The notes under the pieces were generated by a model. It saw only the letters and a program-made list of their open reading frames with translations. It ran no database searches and was not told where the DNA came from. Below are positions 16,834-24,946 of a DNA stretch of 64,000 nucleotides, in pieces. Source of the stretch: JBGTSJ01 sp041940305 (lineage in GTDB: Bacteria; Planctomycetota; Planctomycetia; Planctomycetales; Planctomycetaceae); contig JBGTSJ010000025.1 in assembly GCA_041940305.1 (NCBI GenBank), forward strand, positions 1-64,000, in the 5' to 3' direction. Each line of letters begins with the position of its first letter. Within the stretch, counting starts at the first letter, position 1. Position numbers and translations under genes: made by a program.

Positions 16834-17958
16834 CGCTCCGCGCTGCACCTTCTCCACCGCCTGCTCGGCGTCCTCGGCGTCTCCCGCGTCGAGTTCCGGC
16901 GCCTCCTGTTCATCTTCCGCGTCGGGCTCGTAGCTCAGCTCAATCAGCAGGGGGAAATGGTCGGAGCCGATCCGCTCCAGCCGGCGCAGCTCCACGACGC
17001 GGAAGTCATCCGAGGCGAAGATGTAGTCCAGCGGGTAGCGCCAGATGGACGACGTGGCATCGAAGGTCGCATACATCCCGCGCCCCTTGCGGGGGTCCAG
17101 CAGCCCGCTGACCTCCTGGAAGAGGTCGGTGGTCCGGGACCAGCCGACGTCGTTCATGTCGCCCATCACAATCACACTCGGGTCATCGGCGACCTCCCGG
17201 CCAACGAGCACCAGTTCCGCATCGCGCTTGGTCGTGTCTTCCCCAGGTCGCGGAGGATTGGGATGCACCGCCATCATCCGCACCGCCTGCCCGTTCGGCA
17301 GCCGCACGGCGGCATCGATCGAGGGAATGTCCTCCCGCACGAAACCCCGCACCCGCGCCTCAGTCACGTCGAGGTTCGTGTACAGCGCGATGCCGTATGT
17401 GTTCTCCAGCGGGTGCGTCAGGTGAAAGCCGAACTGCTCCTCAAGAAGATGCAGATCGTCGATCCACCGCTCATTCACCTCGCACAGCACCACGACGTCC
17501 GGCTGCTCCCGGTCGACCATCTCCAGCACCGCCGCGGCGTCGGTGTTCTTCTGCAGGACATTGGCCGTCAGCACGCGAATTCGTACTGATTGGTCCTGCT
17601 GTTGCGCCCACTGCATCTCCAGCGGCGCCACCGGGAGATAGGGATAAATCCAGTAGACCTCGATCGCGATGGAGATCGCCATCAGCAACATCAGCCCCCG
17701 CGGGATCGTGTGCCGCCAGAAGGCTGCCATCGCGACCAGACCGATCGCGTTGGCGATCAGCATCTGCAGTCGCGGATAGTCACCGATCCGGACCCACCAC
17801 CAATCCACGGGCAGGAGAGGGAGCATCGCTGCCGCGACCGGGAAGACGCATAACGCCGACAATCCCCAGCGGAGGGACTTCCGCCACCTCTCGCGGTCCC
17901 CGCGCGCGGCTGAATCTGGTGCATCCGAAGCCCTTCCTTTCCGCTCCGTCAATTCCAT
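16828..17958 (-). CDS. Membrane protein with endonuclease/exonuclease/phosphatase domain
   Basis: 376 residues. Three membrane helices lie near 23-125 (LRWGLSALCVFPVAAAMLPL, LQMLIANAIGLVAMAAFW, GLMLLMAISIAIEVYWIYPY). An EEP-fold domain follows: LTANVLQKN (metal-binding Asn), DVVVLCEVNERW (catalytic Glu), AVHPNPP (His), VIVMGDMNDVGWS (catalytic Asp/Asn pair), YPLDYIFAS and GSDHFPLLIEL (the final Asp-His). All key residues are present. The family cleaves phosphodiester or phosphomonoester bonds in nucleic acids, lipids or sugars; the substrate here is unknown and the domain probably faces the periplasm. The ATG at 17958 is chosen for the GGAGG 7 nt upstream. The acidic tail (about 345-376) ends inside repeat copy 4. 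Confidence 0.85.
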   Translation of the reverse strand: MELTERKGRASDAPDSAARGDRERWRKSLRWGLSALCVFPVAAAMLPLLPVDWWWVRIGDYPRLQMLIANAIGLVAMAAFWRHTIPRGLMLLMAISIAIEVYWIYPYLPVAPLEMQWAQQQDQSVRIRVLTANVLQKNTDAAAVLEMVDREQPDVVVLCEVNERWIDDLHLLEEQFGFHLTHPLENTYGIALYTNLDVTEARVRGFVREDIPSIDAAVRLPNGQAVRMMAVHPNPPRPGEDTTKRDAELVLVGREVADDPSVIVMGDMNDVGWSRTTDLFQEVSGLLDPRKGRGMYATFDATSSIWRYPLDYIFASDDFRVVELRRLERIGSDHFPLLIELSYEPDAEDEQEAPELDAGDAEDAEQAVEKVQRGAE

Positions 17959-18197
17959 CGACTCGCCTCCGAACACAGAGCCTGCCTGCCGTCGATGCAA
18001 TTCCGCAAAGCCTGCGCCGGACAAACACCCGCCCCTCTGCCTTCCATTCTCCCGATTTTCCTGCAATCTCCACGGTGCCGTGCCGATCCCGAATTGGAAA
18101 GCGGTTCACCGAACGGTCAGCAACACGACACACTGGTCGCCCAACAACCCGCATTGCTGCCCCGGCCGAAGCAGAGGCGCACCGTTCTCCGAGGAGA

Positions 18198-20156
18198 TCA
18201 CCCGCCGTTCGAAGATCGCGGCCGCGAGTCCGCCGACACGACCGACCTGAGTTCAGCCTGGTCGACTGGCTTCACCAGGTGCGCGTCGAAACCCGCCTCG
18301 GCGGACTTCAGTCGATCCTCGGCCTGCCCCCAACCCGTCAGTGCGACGATGTGCAGGTGCTTGCCCCACGCCTTGTCGCGGATCCGCCGGCAGACTTCGT
18401 ACCCGTTCATCTGCGGCAGACCGATGTCGAGCAGGATGACCTCGGGCTGGAAGTCTTGCGCGGCTTCCAGCGCCTGATGACCATCAAAAGCGACATGGGT
18501 CACGTGGCCCATCAGCTTTAAGAGCAGAGCCAGCGTCGTCGCCGCGTCCCGATTGTCGTCGACGACCAGGATCCGCCGACGATCGCCTGGCGTCGCTTTT
18601 CCCTCGACTAACGGCGGAACCACGGATGCCCGTTGTTTCGGTACCACGGGCAACCGGACGATGAACTCGCTCCCCTGATCCGGGCCGGCGCTCTGCGCTG
18701 CGACCGAGCCGCCGTGCAGTTCCACCACCTGCTTCACCAGCGTCAGGCCGATCCCCAGGCCCCCCTGCGAGCGATTGATGGTGGAATCCACCTGCGAGAA
18801 CATTTCGAAAATGCGCGTCAGCTGATCGGCCGGGATGCCCGGGCCGTTGTCGGACACGGAGACGATGACGGTCTCGTCCTCGCGGCGTGCACGCACTTCG
18901 ATCCGCCCGTCGCGACCGGTGAACTTGCAGGCATTGTTGAGCAGGTTCGTAAACACCTGCGCGAGGCGGATCGAATCGCCGTCCACTTCCAGCGGGTCCC
19001 GCGGCAGCGAGACGATCAACTGCTGACCCGCGGCATCCGCCATCGGGCGGCAGGTCTCGATCGCGTGGTACAGCACCGACGCGAGGTCGACCCGGGCGCG
19101 GCGCAGCTGGAGGGTCCCGCGCGTAATGCGGCTGACATCGAGCAGGTCATCGATCAGACGCACCATCTGGTGCAGCTGCCGCTCCATGGTCTCGTGCGCC
19201 TGCTGCGAAAGATCCGTCTTCCCGGGCGCGTGCTTCAGGATCTCCAGGGCGTTGCGAATGGGGGCCAGCGGATTCCGCAGCTCGTGGGCCAGCGTCGCGA
19301 GGAACTCGTCCTTGCGCCGGTCCGCCTCGCGCAGTTCCCGCTCGGCCTGCCGCTGCCGGGTGACGTCATGGAACACCACGATGACGCCAAGTACTCGCCC
19401 TTCGCCATCCTTGATCGGAGCCGCACTGTCCTCGATCGGCCGCTCGTGGCCGTGACGATCGACCAGGATGGTGTGGTTCGCCATGCCGACCACTTGACCA
19501 CGCTGGAGAACCTCCGCGACCGGATCGCTGACTCGCTGACGGCTGTACTCGTTGAGCAGATGGAAGATGCCAGCGAGCGGCCGGCCGGCCGCCTCCTGCT
19601 CCGTCCAGCCCAAATACTCCTGGGCGACGGGATTCATGAAGACGACGTTCCCGCCGGCATCGGTGGCGATGACGGCGTCGCCGATGCTTTCCAGCGTGAC
19701 CCGCAGCCACTCTTTCTGCCGCAAGAGGTTCTCTTCGGCCTCGCGCCGCCGCCGGTTCTCGCGGTGCAGCCGATCGATCTGCTCGTTCAGCGCGAGGAAC
19801 CTGAGGTTGGCCGCATCCTTGACGATGCAGCGGAGGAGGACGATGGCATCCTGATTTTCGTTCCGGGGCGAGACGAGTCCCCCCTCCACGCGGCACACGA
19901 CGTCCCCGCCCTGCGGGCTCGGAACTGTGAGCACGCCGGGCGTCAACGAACGGCTGCGGGAACACCGCCGCAAATAAGCCTCGACTTCGGACGGGGGTTC
20001 GCGCACGCAGTCCAGCAGGGAGCTTCCCTGCGTCGGGGGCGCCGGCAGCCGTTCCGCGGCGGCGCGATTGCCCGCGAGGATCGTCCCGCTGCGCAGCACG
20101 AGCAGTATGGGATCTGGTAGCAGATCGGCGAATTGATGAAATTGCTCCGGCGTCAC
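18198..20156 (-). CDS. Hybrid sensor histidine kinase (PAS-HisKA-HATPase-REC)
   Basis: 652 residues, soluble (no membrane helix). An N-terminal PAS-like unit (about 1-110) is followed by a coiled linker and a clear PAS domain at about 150-270 (LESIGDAVIATDAGGNVVFM). The HisKA H-box FLATLAHELRNPLAPIRNAL holds the phosphorylated His291. HATPase_c has NLLNNACKF (N box), SDNGPGIP (G1) and GGLGIGLTLVKQV (G2). A C-terminal receiver has the acidic pair VVDDN, phospho-Asp577 in LLDIGLPQMNGYEV, Thr in ALTGWG and Lys629 in HLVKPVD. The GTG at 20156 is preferred: AGGAG stands 11 nt upstream and it avoids a 76-bp overlap with the gene before it, whose stop is 9 nt away. The two genes are surely cotranscribed, which suggests a sensor pair. 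Confidence 0.92.
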   Translation of the reverse strand: MTPEQFHQFADLLPDPILLVLRSGTILAGNRAAAERLPAPPTQGSSLLDCVREPPSEVEAYLRRCSRSRSLTPGVLTVPSPQGGDVVCRVEGGLVSPRNENQDAIVLLRCIVKDAANLRFLALNEQIDRLHRENRRRREAEENLLRQKEWLRVTLESIGDAVIATDAGGNVVFMNPVAQEYLGWTEQEAAGRPLAGIFHLLNEYSRQRVSDPVAEVLQRGQVVGMANHTILVDRHGHERPIEDSAAPIKDGEGRVLGVIVVFHDVTRQRQAERELREADRRKDEFLATLAHELRNPLAPIRNALEILKHAPGKTDLSQQAHETMERQLHQMVRLIDDLLDVSRITRGTLQLRRARVDLASVLYHAIETCRPMADAAGQQLIVSLPRDPLEVDGDSIRLAQVFTNLLNNACKFTGRDGRIEVRARREDETVIVSVSDNGPGIPADQLTRIFEMFSQVDSTINRSQGGLGIGLTLVKQVVELHGGSVAAQSAGPDQGSEFIVRLPVVPKQRASVVPPLVEGKATPGDRRRILVVDDNRDAATTLALLLKLMGHVTHVAFDGHQALEAAQDFQPEVILLDIGLPQMNGYEVCRRIRDKAWGKHLHIVALTGWGQAEDRLKSAEAGFDAHLVKPVDQAELRSVVSADSRPRSSNGG

Positions 20157-20164
20157 TGCGGAAA

Positions 20165-20695
20165 CTACTCCTGGAAGTATTCCCGTCCCGTCGCCGCCTG
20201 AGCTTCGGCCGTCGGCTTGAGATAGACGACGACCCGGCATCCTGCATCGCCGCGCGCGATCGCCTCCTCGATCACGACCTTTGAGTAACCCAGGTTCTCC
20301 GCCGCAATGCTGCCGAACACGTTAGAGGTCATCATGCACAGGGCCGGCCGGTCAATGACCTTGTCGCCGAACGGGCACGCGCGATTCCCCAGGACAATCT
20401 TCTCGTCATTCTCCTCGATGATGAAGAAGTCTCCTTGAATGCGCCGCTTCAGATCGACCAGCACCTCTCCCACCTGCTTGCGGGAGAGGTGAGAGACCCC
20501 GAGGGCCCTGCGATAGCCCCGGTTGATCTCGTCCCCCATCTCCTGCCCCACCAGGCTGATGAATCCCGAGGCCTCGTCGAGACCGACGATCCGCTGCAGC
20601 GAGCCCGAAAGATGCCGCAGCAGCGTTCGCAGGAACACGTCCCGCTCCAACGGCAATGGCAGCTGGCTGACAATCGGCAGGTCCGAAGCACTCAT
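20165..20695 (-). CDS. MEOD1-like (methanogen output domain 1) regulatory protein
   Basis: 176 residues, one domain. The hallmarks are ERDVFLRTLLRHLSGSLQRI, GQEMGDEINRGYRRAL, the Cys-containing GNRACPFGDKVIDRPALCMM, and MTSNVFGSIAAENLGYSKV followed by EEAIARGDAGCRVVVYL. This pattern fits the MEOD1 domain (Pfam MetOD1), a signalling output or ligand module related to V4R-like proteins. The conserved Cys pair (CPFG ... LCMMTSN) could bind a metal or sense redox. The start is the ATG at 20695; an A8 run abuts it and there is no Shine-Dalgarno. It sits 8 nt before the histidine kinase gene, so it probably feeds a signal to that kinase. Confidence 0.72.
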   Translation of the reverse strand: MSASDLPIVSQLPLPLERDVFLRTLLRHLSGSLQRIVGLDEASGFISLVGQEMGDEINRGYRRALGVSHLSRKQVGEVLVDLKRRIQGDFFIIEENDEKIVLGNRACPFGDKVIDRPALCMMTSNVFGSIAAENLGYSKVVIEEAIARGDAGCRVVVYLKPTAEAQAATGREYFQE

Positions 20696-20877
20696 TTTTT
20701 TTCACTGTTGGACAATGGCGGCCAATTCACTGTACCCGACCAGCGCGCGATGACCAGCCCCCGAGCAGGCGGCCGATGTCACTGGCCACCCGCCCCAGCG
20801 CACTTGAGTTGATAGTGTGCGCCTCGCCAGGGCCCCCCACGCCGGTTCGGCATGGAACCGCGTCGTCGGTATCACGA

Positions 20878-21006
20878 GTGGCGTACCCACGTCGCGTCCG
20901 CAGCCTGATTGTTCGAACGCTGCCGACGCTTCCCATTCCCCAGCAGCGCCCGGCACGATCAACGCGTAGAGACTTTGCCATGTCCGCCCAGCCGGGGCGA
21001 CGAGGA
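20878..21006. repeat. Dispersed 200-bp repeat, copy 5 (degenerate)
   Basis: GTGGCGTACCCACGTCGCG, GCAGCCTGATTGTTCGAACG, CTGCCGACGCTTCC, GGCACGATCAACGCG and TTTGCCATGTCCGCCCAGCC match the right two-thirds of copies 1-3 with many substitutions and small deletions. Its right end lies about 35 bp from the end of the decayed ISAs1-like element. Confidence 0.55.
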
Positions 21007-21039
21007 CTCGTCGCCTGTGATAACCATCCCATGATCACA

Positions 21040-22057
21040 CAGGGCTTTCGTTTAGTTCCGATAGCCGAGTCTGGTGAACAGCCGCAAGTGGTACCGCGCG
21101 AAGCTGCGCAAGGTGGCGCTGATTTTGTCGGTGCCGCGGGAGCGCAGCCAGTTCAGAGATGCGTTGCGCAGTGCGGCCGGTTTTGGGGGGCGTGTCCGCG
21201 GACGATCGTGCTGCGGTCTTCACCCAGCGCTTCGTCACGCACGGAGTGCAGCCGGTTCTCGATCACCCCCCAGTGATAGCTCGCCAGCCGCAGCAGGTCC
21301 TCCGGGCCCGCCAGCGTCCGCGGCAGAGAGGTGATGTCGTACACGGTCTCCCGCTCGCCGCGGCGCCGGATTCTTCGCGCGCGATCAATCCGGCAGACCT
21401 CCTGCAAACCGGGCCAGTCCAGGTAATCGTTGAGCACCGTGGTGCTGGTCAGCGTGCGTCCCTCGAGCACCATGTTCCGGAGCAGCTCCAGCGCGGTGAT
21501 GGACTCGTTGGTCTGCTCGTCGACGCGGCACTGGCTGAGCACACAGCCGGTCTGATGGTCGACGACCGCCAGCAGATGCGCAGCGCGAACGATGGGGTGC
21601 AATGTGCCGCTCAGTGTCTTGCCGTCCACGCTCGTGGCCTACAGCGGATCGGGGCTCAGTTCGAGGCCCAACACTTCCTGGACCCAGGCCGTGAGGGCCG
21701 CTTCCAGTGTCGCGGGATCGAGCTTCATCAGCAGATCGCGGAAGAAGTCGAGCTTCCGGGGCGGCGGGTGCATCCCATCCAGTGCCAGACGGCCACAGGC
21801 AAATCGTGCAGCCACTCGACGAGCTGCGTATGGCCGCGATTGCCGCAGAGCAGACCGCAGACGACCGCCGTGAGGATGGCGGACAAAGAATGACATCGTC
21901 CCTTACGCCCAAGTGGATCCGGGAGTTGCGCCGAACAGGCGAGCAAACTCCCGCCGCAGGCGGATGACACAGATCGACCTCCTTCAATGGAACCGGGGAC
22001 CTCTTACTCTCCTGCCATTCGACCCAGCCGGGTCAAGGGTACTTGGCGATAGCCCTG
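21040..22057 (-). mobile_element. Decayed ISAs1-like insertion sequence, about 1.0 kb
   Basis: Imperfect terminal inverted repeats bound it: CAGGGCTTTCGTTTAGTTCC at 21040-21059, and on the other strand CAGGGCTATCGCCAAGTACC ending at 22057. They match at 15 of 20 positions. No target duplication is visible in the flanks. The single transposase gene has a nonsense codon and frameshifts, so the copy is dead. The CAGGG ends and the transposase type fit the ISAs1 family. Confidence 0.75.
21052..21970 (-). pseudogene. Broken ISAs1-family transposase
   Basis: Four pieces of one transposase in different frames. The N-terminal part (LPDPLGRKGRCHSLSAILTA ... VEWLHDLPVAVWHWMG) is followed by a frameshift near 21775-21785. 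Next comes KLDFFRDLLMKLDPATLEAA ... LGLELSPDPL, ending at an in-frame TAG near 21640. The same frame then runs on as SVDGKTLSGTLHPIVRAAHL ... DEQTNESITALELLRNM ... YHWGVIENRLHSVRDEALGE. A second frameshift in a C6A4 run near 21184 precedes ALRNASLNWLRSRGTDKISA ... LGYRN and the stop at 21052. The DGK catalytic Asp and the WxIENxLHxxRD signature (E) remain readable. Non-functional. Confidence 0.85.
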
Positions 22058-22178
22058 AAGGCCTACCCTCGCACCATCAGCGGCAATTGATGCATAATCA
22101 TGATTGACCTGCGGACCGGGTAACGGCCCAGCCGCGGGATGCTTTCATCTGAGACGGGCGCACCGAGGAGCAGGTTTG

Positions 22179-24932
22179 GTGCAGGCGGACAGGAAAACTC
22201 GACTGCTCGCGCGACCGCGGGCGCTGCGGAGTGTGGTGGCGGCGGTCTCACTACTGATGGGGACCGCGGCCCCAGCCGATGAGCCCGCGCTGCAGTTCGA
22301 ATCCGAGATCGCTCCGCTGCTGGAGCAACACTGCGTTCGCTGTCATGGTGGCGAAGCAACGGAAGCCGGGCTGAATCTGAGTTCGGCACAATCGCTATTG
22401 ACGGGCAGCGATTCGGGGCCGGTGCTGCAGGCGGGGGATCCCGACGGCAGCCTGTTGCTCGTGCGTGTCGAGGCCGGAGAGATGCCGCCTGAGGATGAGC
22501 CTTCGCTGTCACCCGACGAGAAGGAGTTGCTGCGCCGCTGGATCTCAGAGGGAGCACATTTCGCCGATCCGCAGCTCGGGCGGAAATCCGTCGATCAGCA
22601 TCGGATCATCCCGCTGATGTTGCTGCGCTGCACGGCCTGCCACGGGGCGCAGAAGCAGGAAGGCGGCCTCGACCTGCGGACGCCGGAGTCGATGCTCGCC
22701 GGCGGGGATTCGGGAGCGGTGATCGTCCCGGGAGATCCGGATGCCAGCCGGCTCGTCCAGCGGATCCGTGCGGAAGAGATGCCTCCCCGCCGTCAGCTGG
22801 TCGAGGCCAGCGTCAAACCAATGACGCCCGACGAACTGGCGCTGCTGGAAACCTGGATCCGCGACGGTTTGCCGATCGCCGCCGACGAACCGCCGACGGC
22901 GGCCGGCTCCCCGGTGAGTGAATCCGATCGGGCGTTCTGGTCGTTCCGTTCACCGGTCCAGCCGGCGCCGCCCGAAGTGCCGGACGCGGCGCAGGTCCGC
23001 AATCCGATCGATGCCTTCATCCTGTCGCGGCTCGCCGAAGTCGGGCTGACCTTCTCACCGGCAGCCGACCGGGCGACGCTGATCCGCCGGGCCGCCATCG
23101 ATCTCACCGGGCTGCCGCCGGATCCGGACGACGTCCTGGAATTCCTGGCGGACGACGATCCGCTCGCGTACGAACGGCTGATCGATCGCCTGCTCGCGTC
23201 GCCGCATTACGGCAGCCGCTGGGGACGGCATTGGCTGGACGTGGCCGGCTACGCCGACTCGGAAGGAGCGCAAAACGAGGATCGGATCCGGCCGCATAAC
23301 TGGCGATACCGCGATTACGTCATTCAGTCCTTCAATGCCGACAAGCCGTACGACCAGTTCCTCATTGAGCAGCTGGCCGGCGATGAGCTGGCCGACTACG
23401 AGCAGGCGGAGACGATCGACGAGAAACTGTACGACAATCTCGTCGCCACCGGCTTCCTCCGGCAGACGCCCGACCGCACCTTCGCCTCCATCACCAACTT
23501 TGTTCCCGACCGCCTGGAGGTGATCGCCGACGAGATGCAGGTCCTCGGATCGGCCGTGATGGGGATGACGCTGCATTGCGCCCGCTGTCATGCCCACAAG
23601 TTTGATCCGATCTCGCAGCGCGATTACTTCCAGCTGCTGGCCGTCTTCAAGGACGGCTATGACGAGCACGACTGGCTGGCTTCCCAGGGACCGCGGACGC
23701 TGCCGCACGTCACGACCGCCGAGCGCAACGCCTGGGAGCAGCACAAGCAACAGATCGACGAGCAGATCGCCGAATTGAACCGCCAGCGGGAAAGCGCCGC
23801 GGACCAGTCAGCGCAGCAGTCCCTCGATGCCCGCATCGCCGAGCTGGAGGCGGCGCGTCGACCGGAGCCACGAATTGAGGCCTTGTGGTCGCGCGGGCGC
23901 CCCTCGCCCACCTACGTGCTGATGCGCGGCAACTATCTCACTCCTGGAACCCCCGTCGAGCCGGCTGTCCCGGCCGTGCTTGCAGACGCCGAGCGCCCGT
24001 TCGAAGTTGAGCCTCCCTGGCCGGGCGCGGCACAGACGGGCCGCCGGCTCGCATTCGCCCGCTGGCTGACGCAGCCCGAGCATCCCCTCACGGCCCGAGT
24101 GATTGTGAACCGGGTGTGGCGGCATCACTTCGGCACAGGATTGGTCTCCACACTCGACAACTTCGGCCGCACCGGAGAACCGCCGAGCCATCCCGAACTG
24201 CTCGACTGGCTGGCGGTCGAGTTCGTCGAGCGCGGCTGGAGCATCAAGCAGCTGCACCGGTTGATCGTGACGTCGACGACGTATCGCCAGCAGTCGCTGG
24301 TGACCGAAGAAAACGCAGACGCGGATCCGGACGGACGCCTCCTCTCCCGGATGCCGCTGATCCGCGCCGATGCCGAAGTGCTCCGCGATTCGATGCTGGC
24401 CTCTGCCGGCCTGCTGGAAGATCGCCTGTACGGTCCCGCGGATCCCGTCGTGCGCCGCGAGGACGGCCTGGTGACGCCGGAGCGATCCGGGGGCGGCTGG
24501 CGGCGGAGCGTTTTCATCCTGCAGCGCCGCACGCAAACCGCCACCCTCCTGGACACATTCGACTTTCCGCAGATGGGCCCGAACTGCACGAATCGCCGCG
24601 AGGCTGTGGTCGCGACGCAGGCGCTGCACCTGCTCAACAACGCGACCGTCCACCAGCTGGCGGAGGGATTTGCGGCGCGGGTCCGGGATGAAGCCGGAGA
24701 TCAGCCGCCGGCGCAGATCGAGCAGGCCTATCTGATTGCACTGTCGCGCGCGCCGAGCGAGGACGAGTTGCAAGTCGGAGAGGAAATGCTGGCGCAGCTC
24801 ACCGACCAGTGGCAGTCGGTCCTGCAGCAGGATGATGCCGGGACTGAGGTGTCCCGGCTGGCTGCCGAGCGCGCGCTGGCCAGCTACTGTCACGCGCTCC
24901 TGAACTCAGCCGCGTTCCTGTACATCGACTGA
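22179..24932 (+). CDS. PSD1 and DUF1549/DUF1553 cytochrome-like exported protein
   Basis: 917 residues. A signal peptide lies near the start (ALRSVVAAVSLLMGTAAPAD). Two planctomycete cytochrome-C-like (PSC/PSD1) units carry haem motifs CVRCH (near residue 51) and CTACH (near 151). DUF1549 follows (NPIDAFILSRLAEVGLTFSP, SPHYGSRWGRHWLDVAGYAD, YDQFLIEQLAGDEL), with a third CARCHAHKFDP. DUF1553 closes (GRRLAFARWLTQPEHPLTAR, RVWRHHFGTGLV, HPELLDWLAVEFVERGWSIK). Having two haem motifs at the front is a double-domain variant. The GTG at 22179 has GAGGAG 8 nt upstream. The gene is 14 bp from the DUF1501 gene, the usual operon partner. These proteins are exported and predicted to take part in breakdown of complex organic matter; the reaction is unknown. 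Confidence 0.9.
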   Translation: MQADRKTRLLARPRALRSVVAAVSLLMGTAAPADEPALQFESEIAPLLEQHCVRCHGGEATEAGLNLSSAQSLLTGSDSGPVLQAGDPDGSLLLVRVEAGEMPPEDEPSLSPDEKELLRRWISEGAHFADPQLGRKSVDQHRIIPLMLLRCTACHGAQKQEGGLDLRTPESMLAGGDSGAVIVPGDPDASRLVQRIRAEEMPPRRQLVEASVKPMTPDELALLETWIRDGLPIAADEPPTAAGSPVSESDRAFWSFRSPVQPAPPEVPDAAQVRNPIDAFILSRLAEVGLTFSPAADRATLIRRAAIDLTGLPPDPDDVLEFLADDDPLAYERLIDRLLASPHYGSRWGRHWLDVAGYADSEGAQNEDRIRPHNWRYRDYVIQSFNADKPYDQFLIEQLAGDELADYEQAETIDEKLYDNLVATGFLRQTPDRTFASITNFVPDRLEVIADEMQVLGSAVMGMTLHCARCHAHKFDPISQRDYFQLLAVFKDGYDEHDWLASQGPRTLPHVTTAERNAWEQHKQQIDEQIAELNRQRESAADQSAQQSLDARIAELEAARRPEPRIEALWSRGRPSPTYVLMRGNYLTPGTPVEPAVPAVLADAERPFEVEPPWPGAAQTGRRLAFARWLTQPEHPLTARVIVNRVWRHHFGTGLVSTLDNFGRTGEPPSHPELLDWLAVEFVERGWSIKQLHRLIVTSTTYRQQSLVTEENADADPDGRLLSRMPLIRADAEVLRDSMLASAGLLEDRLYGPADPVVRREDGLVTPERSGGGWRRSVFILQRRTQTATLLDTFDFPQMGPNCTNRREAVVATQALHLLNNATVHQLAEGFAARVRDEAGDQPPAQIEQAYLIALSRAPSEDELQVGEEMLAQLTDQWQSVLQQDDAGTEVSRLAAERALASYCHALLNSAAFLYID

Positions 24933-24946
24933 TTCGACGTGACTCC

